Assembly: GCA_949987705.1 (NCBI GenBank)
Contig: OX465281.1
Coordinates: 242,689,143 to 242,753,142 of the forward strand
Source: Thereva unica
Taxonomy: Eukaryota; Arthropoda; Insecta; Diptera; Therevidae
Length of the DNA: 64,000 bases
Direction of reading: 5' to 3'
The notes under the pieces were generated by a model. It did not search any database. It was not told where the DNA came from and saw only the letters and a list, made by a program, of their open reading frames with translations. Each line of letters opens with the position of its first letter. Position 1 is the stretch's first letter. Below, piece by piece: positions 1 to 12,139 of this stretch. The position numbers were made by a program, and so were the translations under genes.

Positions 1-639
1 TCCCCCTGGACATATTAAGTATTGAGTTCGAATTTTTAAGTATTTCCAGGAAATGTTTGAATTTATTCCATATAGAATAAAAGTATGGTTTTATGCATTC
101 GGAACTCGTAATGATGTTTATTGTTGAACAAACAGTCTAGACTAATAAATTATTAATAAAAAACTTTGTGTGTGTACGCGCGTTAGAAGTTATACTTTTT
201 TGGTGTTTAAGACTAATTTTTAATTTGCATGCAAATAATTTATTAGATTTTTCACTTTCATCACATCAACATCATGACACGCGCCAGCCTGTCAGTTATA
301 GGGGACTCAAATCCTAACTCACCCACAAGTCGTCCCATTCTCCCGTCAAATTGCCTTTTCAGTGGAGGATATTTAACATCTCTTCCACTTATACTTATAC
401 ATCGTCCGATCTCACCATACTCCGCCGTCGTCTAGTCCTAAGTCCAGGGTGTGAAAGTAGAAGGGTGGTCGACCTGCCGAATTGACCAGAATCAGGAAAC
501 CGAAGAAACTAGGTGAGAAACCGCATGGATACACGAACTAACTATTTACGAAATAATGCTGCTGCATCCGTAGCAGCCGATGGGCCAGGGCTGGGGATTA
601 GGGATGTTGGTGAGAAGTTGGTTACTGACCGAAGACCCA
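1..639. other. No recognisable gene
   Basis: AT-rich sequence without a supportable gene. The last part (about 420-639) may be the 5' region of the LINE remnant that follows, because open but unconserved reading leads straight into it. Confidence 0.4.
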
Positions 640-2515
640 AATTAATCAGGACAGGACATCACGTCAGTCAAAAGAGAATCATAGCATTGGAATTATAGAA
701 TCGCAAAATATCAGTTGCTGCGCTATCGGAACTACGATTTACCGGACCCGGGACATTGACGATCGTCCCACCAACAATCGACGAAACGATGACGCTTTAC
801 TATTCCGGTGCTGAGAGCCGAGAGGCGTTGGGTTTATGGTCGATCGACGGGCTGCCAGCAGCGTAATCGCATTCCAACCGATATCCGATCGTTTGGCGCT
901 TATAACCATCTGTGGAACGATCAAGACCCATATCATATCCGTTTGTGCACCAAACGAGAACAGTGCGGACGCGAACAAGGAAGAATTTTACGACCAACTT
1001 CAACAGATGCTGGATATGATACCTCGAACGGAATTAATCATATGTACTCGCGGGGGACTTCAATGCACATTCAGAAGCAGATCCAACCGCCTGCGAACGA
1101 ACGATGGGCAAATTCGGACACAGAGTAATTAACGACAACGGCTTACGCCTGCTTTCAAACGAGTCAAACAACTTGATCGTTGGGAGCGGCATTTTCCGCC
1201 ATCCACTCAAACACCAACTCACTGGGCGAAATCCATCCGGAAAAGACTCGGCGATGTTTGACTACGATTTGGTCCACGCAAGATTACGATCGACGCTCCA
1301 AGACGTACGTGCAATGCGTGGTCCCGATTGCTGATCGGACCATTATCTTATTCGATCGAAATTACAGATGTGATTACAAAGAGCGAAGAAAACGATGCCA
1401 CTATCAGCCAAGCAGAATTGGGCGTGCGTACGAAACACGGCCATCGGGCGAGAGTTTCAAATGACAACATCCAACAAATTCGCGCGGCTCGCAATACTGG
1501 ACGATATCGATCTAGAAGAAAGGCAATTGTTTTAGTCTATTGTAGGGTGTGCAATGGAGCTGTGTCCACCTATCCGTAAACGGACGCAGCCATCTCGGAA
1601 AGCTGCCTGGACCTCGTCGATAAGCGGAAAAGAATGAAACACGTCGACTTTGGGCAAGACCGAAGATTGAACAAAGAATTTCGACAGAAAATGAAATCGG
1701 AATGAGAAGTGTACTGGAATAACGTTGCGGCCGATATGGAAGAAGTGGCGTCGAGTCACGAGTATCGGACGCTGTACTAGACAATCCGGCAGTTAGGCGG
1801 CAAAACAACATCATGAAACGACAACATCAAAAAATCGGGTGGAGCTATCATGGCTTCTCCACATGGTCCTCAGGACCTCCTCCAGCCTGCAGCGGTGGAG
1901 AGAAGTCTTCCACCAGCTGCTACAACCACGATACGATCCGCCACTAGGTTCATCACCTGAACCGCCGATTATAGAACAGTCGACAAATCACTTTCTCGAT
2001 ACCAAACCGGCAATTATGGAGGTGAAGACGGCAACATAATCACTGAAAAATGGAAAAGCGCCGGGAATAGACCAGAAAACCGCCGAGAAGATCAAAGCTG
2101 GAGGTGGTGTCTTATCACAAAGACTTCATGTCCTCATAACACACATATATGGCTTTCGGATCGTATCGTGTAAGAGTGGCAAGAAGCGATCGTTGTCCCA
2201 ATTTTGAAAAAAGACAAGAGTCACGAATGCAAGAATTATAGCGGGATTATACTCCTTTCGATCGTCGGCATAGTATTTACGAAAATCATAAAATCGAGAC
2301 TACAGAAACCTCGAGAGCAAACGAGCCGGAAAGAACAAGATGGATTTAGACCACATCGAGGAAAGAATTCGTTGCGGCAAACGAACTACCATCGTTTTCA
2401 TCGATTTCATTTTAGAGAGAAGACTTTGGGCAAAATACTTCAATGAATTTGTCAGCAAACATGTTTTTGGGGACATGAATATTGTCACAGTCAAAGAAGA
2501 AAAGAGAGAACAGTA
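640..2515 (+). mobile_element. Degenerate RTE-like LINE, ORF2 remnant (endonuclease and reverse transcriptase)
   Basis: The plus strand, read across several frameshifts and stops, gives an AP-endonuclease followed by a reverse transcriptase in the usual ORF2 order. Around 1050 the frame reads AGDFNAH, the endonuclease core. Around 1240-1330 it reads DYDLVHARLRSTLQDVRAMR and then the end-of-domain SDH. About 2040-2110 reads LKNGKAPGIDQ, and 2200-2360 reads ILKKDKSHECKNYSGI and EQDGFRPHRG, typical of the RT start. The catalytic YADD region is missing, so the 3' half is lost. The spacing and wording match RTE/BovB-like insect elements. I am confident it is a non-LTR relic and less sure of the clade. 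It cannot be functional. Confidence 0.8.
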
Positions 2516-3259
2516 GAGGGATACCTCTCTCAGTTGAACTTACACGCAAGATTGGAGGGATCTGCAACTTTCGGGGCCTCTCGTGTAGCTCTCAAGAGCT
2601 GCTATTGCCCAGCACTGGTGTATTGGTAGAAACTGAAGACAATAATTGCAAAATAACGTATAATAAAGCGCCCTTGACAGATGACACAACATTTGTTTAC
2701 GTCCTGTTCATATCCAGCGTTGTGTCTTGTATTGTGGAAGTGTTATCATTTAATAACTAAATGAATAAACACATTACTGGACGGCCCTGGGGCATGGCAT
2801 TATGCTCCTTGATATCTCCGAATATAAGACCACTTTCTCCGACGCTGGCTCAATGGGTGCGAGGCCACATCATCTTTTTGTCGGATTCTATCACATACGT
2901 TGATTGCTCTGGATAATATTTTAGTTATCTTTACTTAATTTGTCCCATTTATCATAGTCAATCTATATAAACTTATCAGTCTATTGGAAATGCTGAAATC
3001 CTGCTTTGCTGAGCTCTACTCAATGCTATGCTGTCATATGCGGCTTTAAATTGTATAAAGCGGAGTTAGACATTGTTATGAACCAGGATGGCTCTTTTTG
3101 AAACCTCTGGCATCGCTTTCAATTTTCAAACTTGCACAAATTATATGTAGGTTTTAGACTCGACATCGTCTAATACTTAACGCCCAGACGGAAAAATTTC
3201 AATCCTGTTCTTAAGAAAAAAGTCGATACAAATAGTTAGGAGCTTGGTTAAGAGAGCAG
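2516..3259. other. No recognisable gene
   Basis: Intergenic, AT-rich. I see only short spurious open frames and no conserved motif. Confidence 0.4.
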
Positions 3260-3267
3260 GGTATCAT
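3260..3267. repeat. Target-site duplication GGTATCAT (left)
   Basis: Eight bases GGTATCAT directly precede the hAT terminus and recur exactly at 4957-4964. An 8-bp duplication is the hAT-superfamily signature. Confidence 0.9.
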
Positions 3268-4956
3268 CAGCGCCGGCCCTAGCCCTTGTTGAGGGTGGAG
3301 CGAGATTGTCTTTCGGCGCCCACTTCACATAAATTGTATTTCCAGTTGTCCTAGATAAAACTTTTTTCGAGTATTACCATTTCCTTAGGGGATTATATCT
3401 CCCCTTTTGCAAGTCTTTATTGGCTGGGGGCCCCCATAAGGATTTCGATGGCATTAGGCATTAGGGCTTGCCCCAGCTAGTAAGGTTGAGATGGTGGAGA
3501 GAGTCACCTTCTCGTTAAAAGAGGCTTCTCCATTCTCCATCAGCCCAAAATTGCAGTTTTCACCATCCTGACAACTTCATCCCTGTGAATTTTCCGCAAT
3601 GCACTTTGTGGAGTATTCTCCACTCCTACATCCTTAGGGTCTTCTTTTGGACCCCTATCCTTTCAACATAATGCCAGTGGGGTCTTCTGTTGCTGCCGCA
3701 AAGTATCCGATTACAAAAAGGCGGCGCGGCAGCTTGTTCCCGTCTACAGCAACAAGGCTTGCTCCTTCCAAGGCTTAAGGCGGCCCATCATAGAGGGCGC
3801 ACCGACCCCTACTGACCCGGGCTGTTCTGAACCCTGAGACAATCCGGCTACTTCCACCAGAAGACTTCTTTGCACGGTAACTAGTTGGTTCGTGGTCAGA
3901 AGAATCTCCGGATTGCTAGTCGCAAGCACGCCAATTCTGACACTTTCCGTTATTTGACAGAAGATCAGCTTTGGAGTTGTTCTAGACTTCATTTTGGGTG
4001 CGTCCGACTTTTCTGAAGGCTTTTCAAACCATATGGTTGTTATGCTCTAGAGAGCATCCAGATGATCTAACCTTCTTCTTATTAAGAAAATCGGTATCCC
4101 TTTCTTCCTCGAGGACCACGCAGACCCTACCAGCCTCTACACGGGAGTAGCCATCTTCCAGATATCGCATAAAACGTTTTCGGGCTTTGCAACCCCGTCT
4201 TCTGAAAGCGATCATTTTTTCGAGTGGCCTCTCCGATTAGGTGCCCTTACTTCCGCAGGAGATCTCCCAATGAAGGAGTGATCTCAACGTACTACATCCC
4301 TGGATTTACGGGCTGAGACTGCCCTCCCTGAAGAAGAATCCCGAAAACTTTCCTTCACTTTGACTACATTCGACACCTTGAAGCATGGATCCAAAAATAT
4401 CTAACTGGCCTTGTAGGTCGTTCTTTTGGGAGCTGTGGGAGCCCCAGAAATGTTTGGATTGTTAAGAAGTGCTCCATCTTCAAAAGTTTTTTTAAGGTAA
4501 TTTTATATTGATACCATGAGTTGGGCGAGAAAGGACGGTCGCCCATGGCAGAGCTCCGTATCACCATTGGAAGGCTAATTCAAACCGAAGTTCGCCTGGT
4601 ATCCGAAGTCCACCGTTAGTAGTACATTCATGCAGTTCCATTCATAACTTCAGCACGAATGTTTACACATTAGGATTGTGGATTTTATCCAGTTTAGATC
4701 CGCCGTATTCAGTCTGCTCCATAGATCTCGAGCAGGATGTGGCGTAAGGCCATGTACAATCGCTCTTGGAGTTAGTGCTCCCTGCTTGTGCCATGTTCGA
4801 GTCATATTTATGAGTACATAGACTTGGCTAGCTACAAACAACCCCCTCAAAATTTTATTTTTTGCTCGAAATTGTTTTTCGCATTAATTTTGGCGCCCCT
4901 TACCACCTGGCGCCTAGAGCGGCCGCTCCACTCGCTTTACGCTAGGGCCGGCGCTG
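3268..4956. mobile_element. Non-autonomous hAT element, 1.69 kb
   Basis: The ends read CAGCGCCGGCCCTAGC on one strand and, reverse-complemented from the right end, the same CAGCGCCGGCCCTAGC. They are flanked by a perfect 8-bp duplication. A GGCGCC motif recurs close to each end (near 3323 and 4911), as in the other hAT-like elements of this window. No transposase is present. The only protein-like content is a LINE ORF1 fragment on the minus strand, so the element has been filled by another transposon. Terminal structure and TSD make the boundaries firm. Confidence 0.9.
3640..4250 (-). pseudogene. LINE ORF1 fragment resembling DUF4780
   Basis: On the minus strand two short frames (4024-4215 and 3744-3992) read in succession like the ORF1 protein of insect LINEs. 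A basic stretch KARKRFMRYLEDGYS is followed by an acidic/basic linker, then VRIGVLATSNPEILLTTNQL and VQRSLLVEV, and further on SLVAVDGNKLPRR. This order resembles DUF4780, an RNA-binding-like domain known from insect retroelement ORF1 proteins. The family name is from memory and needs a profile search. It is frame-broken and nested in the hAT at 3268-4956. Confidence 0.5.
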
Positions 4957-4964
4957 GGTATCAT
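4957..4964. repeat. Target-site duplication GGTATCAT (right)
   Basis: Second copy of the 8-bp duplication flanking the hAT element. Confidence 0.9.
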
Positions 4965-7900
4965 TCTCGATCAAAAGCTTTGGAGATATCTAGATCAACC
5001 TTTTCGCGGAGCCAGTAAAGAGAATCGTGCATAAATAGAACAACTCGATTGTGGAACAACCTTCCCCAGTGAGTATATCCGAACTCGTACAACATCGCAC
5101 CTACAGTTCAAATGTAAGGTTCGCCGTCTGTCTTCTTCTTCAGGTCCCTTTAGACTCGTGTTAATTATTGCATCTTTCTCTTTCTTAAATTTCAGGTTGG
5201 ATATTCTACCATGACTAGTATGGCATGGCTGACTGGAACGGAAAAGGGTTGATTCCTATGCTTAATTCACATAAAAAAGTTAGTAGATGTTGCTGATTTT
5301 TTATAGCACCTATAATATCTAGAAAAATCTTGTATCTCAGCACATAACTTCCAGTTAATTTAAATTTAAACTTCTTAATTAAAAGATGAAAAAAAGTTAT
5401 GATTTCATTGCAAACACTCAGTGGCAGTCATCGTTATAAAAAAAAATAATATGAAACCTTTCTCCTTAGTCTCTTCGTCCAAATTCAACTAAAGTCATTC
5501 CAAAATTCACATTCGCCCCCCTCCGAAAAAGTAAAAAAGGATCCCCAGAATATAAACTAGGGCAAAACGAACGAATTTCCTCACATTTCCATTTTAAGTA
5601 TTTCTTTTATATTCAAAATTTGCTGCGTAATCCTCCGAAAGGAATAGAGAAAAAATACACAGAGCAATACCATTCTTCTCCATTTGTTGGTAGCAACCGT
5701 TTGTCGGATCCTGTATAAGGACGAAAAAGGATACCCGTCGTACGTACGAGTATATGCAAACAGGAAAACATCTGAAATAAAATTTTCTTTAAAGGGAGAA
5801 GCATAAAAAAAATATATATACGAAAGAGGGAAAAGTGAAACTTTCCGTTACACGCCAGGATAAAAGTTGACATCCTTTCATCTGTTACACACTTTCCCAC
5901 TTAAAAAATTCAATACCCTCAAGGAAGTATCGGTAGACGTCAAGAGCAGCCGTTTTTTTTGTGTGCCTTGAAGAGAATCTGGTTCCTAAATAATGTACCA
6001 TCCCCCAACCCTTAGACTAGCGACAATAAAAAAAAAGTGTTGAAGTCGTCCTCCCCCATCAGACTGAAGGTCACTCACCAGTCCTTGTTTGAGGGTGACT
6101 ACTGCGGGGGAGAATGTCAAAAGGGATGCAGTGATACTCACAACGCCTACGAAATATTCAGGAATTTTTTTCGGTGCTTCTTCTTGTGTCATTTAAAATA
6201 GCGCTGGTTTCGGTGAATCACCAGGAAAGTTCCGCAGACATGACCGGAATTTTTGACATCCTTGCTGTCTGCTGTCGTGCAATCCTGAAAATTTCCCTTC
6301 AAAAGAAAATAATTTACGAAAAGGTGAGAACGATGCAGGATGGCGGTTCTTGTTCTATATTGATTTGCAATTTTTCACTTGTGCCCCAATCAAGAGGAGC
6401 CCCACGGAGCAAGGAACTTGCTGCCATAACTACCACAGTGTGAGCCGAAATTAAACGATCTGTAATGGCAGTACATCAGGCAAACGTGGCGTCACGCAAC
6501 AGCATGAACCCTACTCTGATGGCCTGATAACACTTACTTACTGTGACACAAATAGGGGGCCTTATTGGGGTCCCGAACCATTCGCACCTTTATCCGAAGT
6601 TAATTGAGTTTTCTACCTGGCAAGTGCGCCAATATCCCCCCTCATTCTGTCACTATATGCCAGAGCAGTATCCGTTCGTGTGTAGGGGTTTACGACTGTA
6701 TTGCGTCACAATATGCCACGGAAGTGTCTCAATATCTACATACACCAATGGGGCTCAGGATTTTGTTAAGGGATTCGAGCTCGACGTCCTTAAGCTGGCA
6801 TTGGCGGCAGGTAAAAACTCATGTTTTATACACGATCCTGAATTCGGATTTATTTTCATTACTTGCAAGGAGCCCGGCTTCGTCTCCAGGACCAAGCCAT
6901 ATAGACTACCACAACCACATGCATGCGACACTCATGCCGGTCTTGATAGATTTACTGGGGAGTAAAGTAAAATAAATAAATAAAAAAAAAATCGCAAGAA
7001 GCAAGGATGTTTGGCTCCTTAAGCAAAAGGATTGCACGAGGTGGAGCAGCTCCCCAATTGGGTTGAGGAATTTCCGTATGCCTTCAATTCGGTTTTATTC
7101 CGAAAGATAATTTGCAATTTTCCGGATCATGGCGTGTTCAACGGGAAGAGGAGGCTTTGAACTTTACGATTTTCGGGTCCTGATTGGAAAGGAGCCGGGC
7201 AGGAAGCGGAGCTATTATTAAGAGATTCCTGATTTATTTTTTGTGTATTTAGCAAAGTTTAAATTTGCTTAAGGATTTTTTTTTATATCTTAAATAGAAG
7301 AGGTTTTTTTTTTGTTCTATTACACCTGCTTTGGGAGTTATTGTAATAAGATTTTCCAGGTGTGCTAAATTTCGATTTAATATCACTTCCTGGAGCTAAT
7401 TCAAAATTTAATCGAGATTAAGTTTTTTTCGGATTTATTCATCTAGGTGCTAAGGCGTCATTTGGAATAAATTTTGGAATTGTTTAATGGTGGACGGGAT
7501 TTTCTAAACGTTATTTAATCCAAGTAAAGAAAAAAAAATGTAAGAATATATGTACACATTTAAACTAAGATGAGGTGATTGTTCAGAACTCAGTGACAGA
7601 AGAGTTTCAAGTATGACAAGGTCTTTGATAAAGGGATGGAGTGACAAACTTTTTCACTTTTCACTTGCCATAGAATGAGCGATAACGTCAGTAGAGAGAA
7701 GTGCGTCAATAGCAGCACACTGATGGAGGTTGGAGGAGAACAGAAACGGCCCATGGTAGAAGAAATTTTGGGACTCAGGAAGAGATAGGTAGACTCTATG
7801 ACGGTTGATGCAAACTTGGAACTAGTTGGGATGTGGGTTTGACCCGTTCGGTCCACACGATCAACTTCCCAGTATGATGAACGAAGATGGAATAAACGGA

Positions 7901-8236
7901 CTTCTTACAAAATAGTTATACGTGTAGCACTAGTGGGAAATTGACTATTATCAGAACTGGTGACAAGGCAATCCTGAGAGAAGCTAGTTCAAATAATTGC
8001 AAATCCGCAAGATTTTTCTAGAGAATTTGTTTTTCCAGAACGTTAGCAAACAAACATTTCCTCCGTATTTCGTTCGTTACAATAAAGCGGGTGTTCGAAT
8101 TCGTATTCAGCGTGTTGAAGCGCCGGCGCCGTTGATAAACTGGGAAGTGAATGTCTTCATTTTGAAATTCCAAAGCTTTCCGGAGATATTAGCAATGTAT
8201 AACCAATGTAGAGTAAATTCGTCATGTTTGTGAAGG
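4965..8236. other. No supportable gene; low-complexity AT-rich DNA
   Basis: Many short open frames exist but none shows a family motif, consistent composition or a plausible promoter. The largest (6543-6965, 140 codons) has two overlapping open frames and unpatterned composition, so I treat it as chance. The motif AACTTCCCAGTA near 7863 also occurs at the ends of the repeat family at 8237-8732 and 63250. Confidence 0.4.
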
Positions 8237-8732
8237 GTAACGAAATTTTTGCACGATTTTTAAAAAAACAAAAAAAACGGTTCGACCGAATATTATGAAA
8301 ATCTTTTCTTGAATTTTCTTGAATATTATGAAAATCTTTTTATGAAAATATTGTCGCTAATAAGCATCGAACGGCACCTCAAGTAAGTCGATACCTTTTG
8401 TGGTTCCGGCGATATCGCGCAAGTACAAAAATCACTTATGTCGCTTCCGGCTCAAAAAAACGGCTCGACCAAATTTTATAAAAATCATTTCAGATCATAT
8501 TTCCGTTAATATTGTACGCTTCTAACGACACCTCAACGAAGTCGTTATCTTTTTTGGTTCGCGCGATATCGTGCAGGAAAAAATGACCACATGCGTACGC
8601 ACACACACACATACTTCCACCCAAATTTTTGCTTAAAATGATCTTGGGACCTTGAAAAATGAAAATACGTTGAAAATTTCCATTTCGATTTTCGGACCAA
8701 TTACAATAACTTTCCCATACTGGGAAGTTAAA
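8237..8732 (-). repeat. Dispersed repeat with GCACGATATCGCGCG units
   Basis: This stretch is the reverse complement of the sequence at 63250-64000: same CA/TG microsatellite, same 'ttttcatttttcaaggtccc' context, then units with a GATATCGCGC core. Two units are present here. The outer end is the palindrome AACTTCCCATACTGGGAAGTT-like sequence at 8711-8732. It is an interspersed repeat family of unknown type; no protein is seen. Confidence 0.75.
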
Positions 8733-8855
8733 AATACCTTAGTTTACAACTTGTACAATACCAGCCCAATCAGACCAATTTCATGACCCATTTTCAAATC
8801 TCAACAACAATTTAAGGAAAAAGTGTTCGTTGCCGTTTCTAAAGTAAACATAATA

Positions 8856-10384
8856 GTCCAGTCAAATTAGAGGTTTGACTGGAAGATAATTCCGAAGTTG
8901 CTGAAAATTGGAACAGCCGTTAAAAACATTATTATACGTAAGCTGTAGAGACTGCCACGCGATTGGGCGGCTGCAAACTTTTTTATTCAAGGTCAAAGGG
9001 TCAAAATATCAGTTTTTTGCAAATATCTGCTAAGCCGTACGTCTTATCAGAAAATTGTGTTTACAACGTTTGTAGATTGGGCGATTATCTACAAAAAAGT
9101 ATATTATACATTTTCTTGTAGGAATTGCCATTTCTGAGATATTGTCGTTTTAATAAGTTAAAATACTCATATTCTATCATTCCCGACTTGTAAAGGTCAT
9201 CAGAAATTTAATAAATCCTTTGTTGGAGTACGCGGCTAATATTTTCAGGGGTGATTCCTGGATATATTTGGAGAAAAAACTTGTTCTACAGAGGGCGGCT
9301 ATCTCCACTATCCACTAAGATACAGGGTGATTAGGGAAAAACATTTTTTTTTTAAATTTACTGAAATTTGAATAACTCTTAAAGTAATTATCATAAAGTA
9401 GCCTAATTAGGCTCATCTTTTAGGTAAATGTGTATTCTTTAATTTGGTGTAAAACATAGCAGCCTGAGTGACTCCGTTCAAAAAATATGTAGGCTCAAAC
9501 CAATGCTATTATGCCGCAGTTGAAAGACGAGTAACTTTTTATTTGTTCACGATAAAACACGATAAAACTACTACTACTACCTACAAAACTACCCAAAATA
9601 AACACTTATTGTATATGGAAATATTGTAGGTAATAGTTTGGTGCATCAGAAAAGCAAAAAAAAAATGTACTGTTAGTAACGAATTTTCTGAGAAAAACGA
9701 AGAAATCTGCCAGGTCTAGATTCTAAGCATTGTTTGAGCCTATATATTTTTTGAACGGAGTCACTCAGGTTGCTGTGCTTTATACCAAATAAAAGAATAC
9801 ACATTTACCTAAAAGATGAGCCTAATTAGGCTACTCTATCATAATTTCTTTAGGAGTTATTCAAATTTCAGTAAATTTAAAAAAAAAAAAATTTCCCTAA
9901 TCACCCTGTATCTTAGTGGATAGTGGAGATAGCCGCCCTCTGTAGAACAATTTTTTTCTCCAAATATATCCAGGAATCACCCCTGAAAATATTAGCCGCG
10001 TACTCCAACAAAGGATTTATTAAACTTCTGATGACCTTTACAAGTCGGGAATGATAGAATATGAGTATTTTAACTTATTAAAACGACAATATCTCCGAAA
10101 TGGCAATTCCTACGAGAAAATGTATAATATATTTTTTTGTAGATAATCGCCTAATCTACAAACTTTGTAAACACAATTTTCTGATAAGACGTACGGTTTA
10201 GCAGATATTTGCAAAAAACTGATATTTTGACCCTTTGACCTTGAATAAAAAAGTTTGCAGCCGCCCAATCGCGTGGCAGTCTCTACAGCTTACGTATAAT
10301 AATGTTTTTAACGGCTGTTCCAATTTTCAGCAACTTCGGAATTATCTTCCAATTATGGCGTTTTTTCGTCTATTTTGACTGGAC
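8856..10384. mobile_element. Foldback-type DNA element, 1.53 kb, long inverted arms
   Basis: The arms 8856-9509 and 9724-10384 are near-perfect inverted copies (about 650 bp each), starting GTCCAGTCAAA and flanked by TA. Only about 215 bp separate the arms and no transposase is encoded. The TA flanks fit a Tc1/mariner-like or related non-autonomous element. Within the arms, CAGGGTGATTAGGG at 9323 and its complement ending at 9908 are also flanked by TA, so a second, nested pair of ends sits inside the palindrome. Confidence 0.8.
9323..9908. mobile_element. Possible nested mariner-like MITE inside the foldback
   Basis: CAGGGTGATTAGGG at 9323 and its inverted copy ending at 9908 are each bordered by TA (9321-9322, 9909-9910), the usual layout of Tc1/mariner MITEs. 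Because the surrounding palindrome continues symmetrically, this could simply be part of the larger arms. Confidence 0.4.
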
Positions 10385-10492
10385 TATAAGCTTGGGAACC
10401 AATCTTTGTAGAACCAATTCGTAATGGCGTCCAGGCCCAAGGTTAACAATAGAATAGAATTGGTTGTTGGCCTAAAGATGGCTCAAGAAGAA

Positions 10493-11824
10493 GGGGTCGT
10501 CCATAAATTACGTGAGGCGTTTAGGGGGGGGGGGGGTCGAGTCGAATATCACCAAATCTCACGTGGGGGAGAGGGGGGTCTCGACAAATATCACGTAATT
10601 ATTTTTTTTTTAAGATACAGTGTTAAATGGCAAGAAAACTGGGTTAAATTAAGTAAAACATGTTTCTCCACTAAAGACCCCTATTCATTTACAGGCCGCC
10701 GGTAGGCAGTGGCCTGTCAGACCAGATCGACCGGCACGACTAAGCTTGACTCAGTCTAACTGAGGGATAATACTTCAGGTATCCGTCTGACAGGCCTTGG
10801 CAAGCAGATGAAATGATGATTCCTTACAGACACACAGGCAAAAATGACTGCTTAGCATAGCAGGTTATTAATTCAAAAATGTGCATGGCCTCAACGAAAG
10901 CCTCAAGACGGTTCCAGTTTCACGCCGTGAACACCCGCAAACAAGCGCGAACGCGAATGTGGATGGTTTTCACGCTTAGCTCGCGCCTTGCTTTCCGTTA
11001 CGAGTGGATACGGCGTGAATTCTTGTCGTCAATTCACGGCTCGAGAGTGAATAGAAGCTCAGATCTTCAGGCCCGAACTGACGATAAATGCTATTTTTGT
11101 CAGCTTTTTTGAACTGTAGGCATTCTTGAACTTCAGGCCATACAGTTGGCGGCCGGTCAGTGTATAGTAATACTTGGCCTCAAGGCGAAAACTTTAAGGT
11201 CACAGCCTGCCGTCGAACTGGGTGTAAATTGGGGCCTTAAGATATGGGTAAATCCTACACCAAAAATTTACTCGATTGTTTAGCCTCCAACGGCTAGCCA
11301 AAAGCGCGACTCGTCGAATGCTGCAGAGTATGAGCCAAGTAGCACTGAACCGCGAAAAGGCCATTAGAATTTAGAACTACAAGAAGGTACACGCCGAATT
11401 TTAGCGTAACGAAATGCTTGTTGGATGAGTGCTCAATGTTTTGGTAGTTGTGTATCCACCACAAGCGGAAAAACGAGGAGGGCAAGGGAGTCCGAATTAT
11501 CAGTTATCCCAAATAAAATCTTGCTCCCAACACCCCCCCATGAACTTTTTACTCGCCTTTCACAAGATTTAAATACGGTTACGTATACGAATTTTATACG
11601 CGAGGGCCTTTCCTGCAGTTCTATATTCAAAGGAAAGGCCAACCTTGCTTTGGTTACGACCGTAATTACGTATTTTTAATGTAAATACTTGAGATTTTTA
11701 AAATTTGAAAAATCTCACGTGAGATTAGGAGGGGATGGAGGGGGTCGAGAGAAATCTCACGATATCTCCCAAGGGGGGAGGGTAAAAAATCGCAAAAATC
11801 ACCACGTAATTTATGGACGACACC
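10493..11824. mobile_element. DNA element with GGTCGTCCATAAATTACGT-type ends
   Basis: The left end carries GTCGTCCATAAATTACGTGA; the right end carries its inverted form CACGTAATTTATGGACGAC. Both ends are followed inward by G-rich sequence and repeated 'atctcacg' words. No transposase is recognised between them, so this is probably a non-autonomous element. I see no clear target duplication. Confidence 0.6.
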
Positions 11825-11972
11825 AAAGGCGATAAACCTTACGATTGAATTCTTAGATGTATCCGAGTAAAAATAAAACATAGGCTTATGGCGGGCGAAT
11901 CATGGCCACTTGGCTTTGCATAAATAATTTCGGAAGTTGTGAAATGCCTAACTGAATCACCGGGCGAAGTTG

Positions 11973-12139
11973 CGAGCCTTACCAAAATTTCCCCTTACAA
12001 AAAGCTTTCATTGTAGCGAAGATACGAACCTTATCAAAAATGTCTCCTAAAAAAAGCTTTCATCTTAGCCAGGAGACCAACCGTATCAAAATTTCGTCTA
12101 CAATAAGCTTTTCATCTTAGCGAAGACACGAGCCTTAGT
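11973..12139. repeat. Tandem repeat, about 53-bp unit, three copies
   Basis: Units starting near 11973, 12026 and 12077 share 'ccttatcaaaa...aaaaagctttcatcttagcgaagacac' in sequence order, and a fourth start is visible at 12130. Confidence 0.7.

Noticed and set aside
6543..6965. 140-codon open frame
   Set aside because: Two overlapping frames of similar length, no domain, no promoter; treated as chance.
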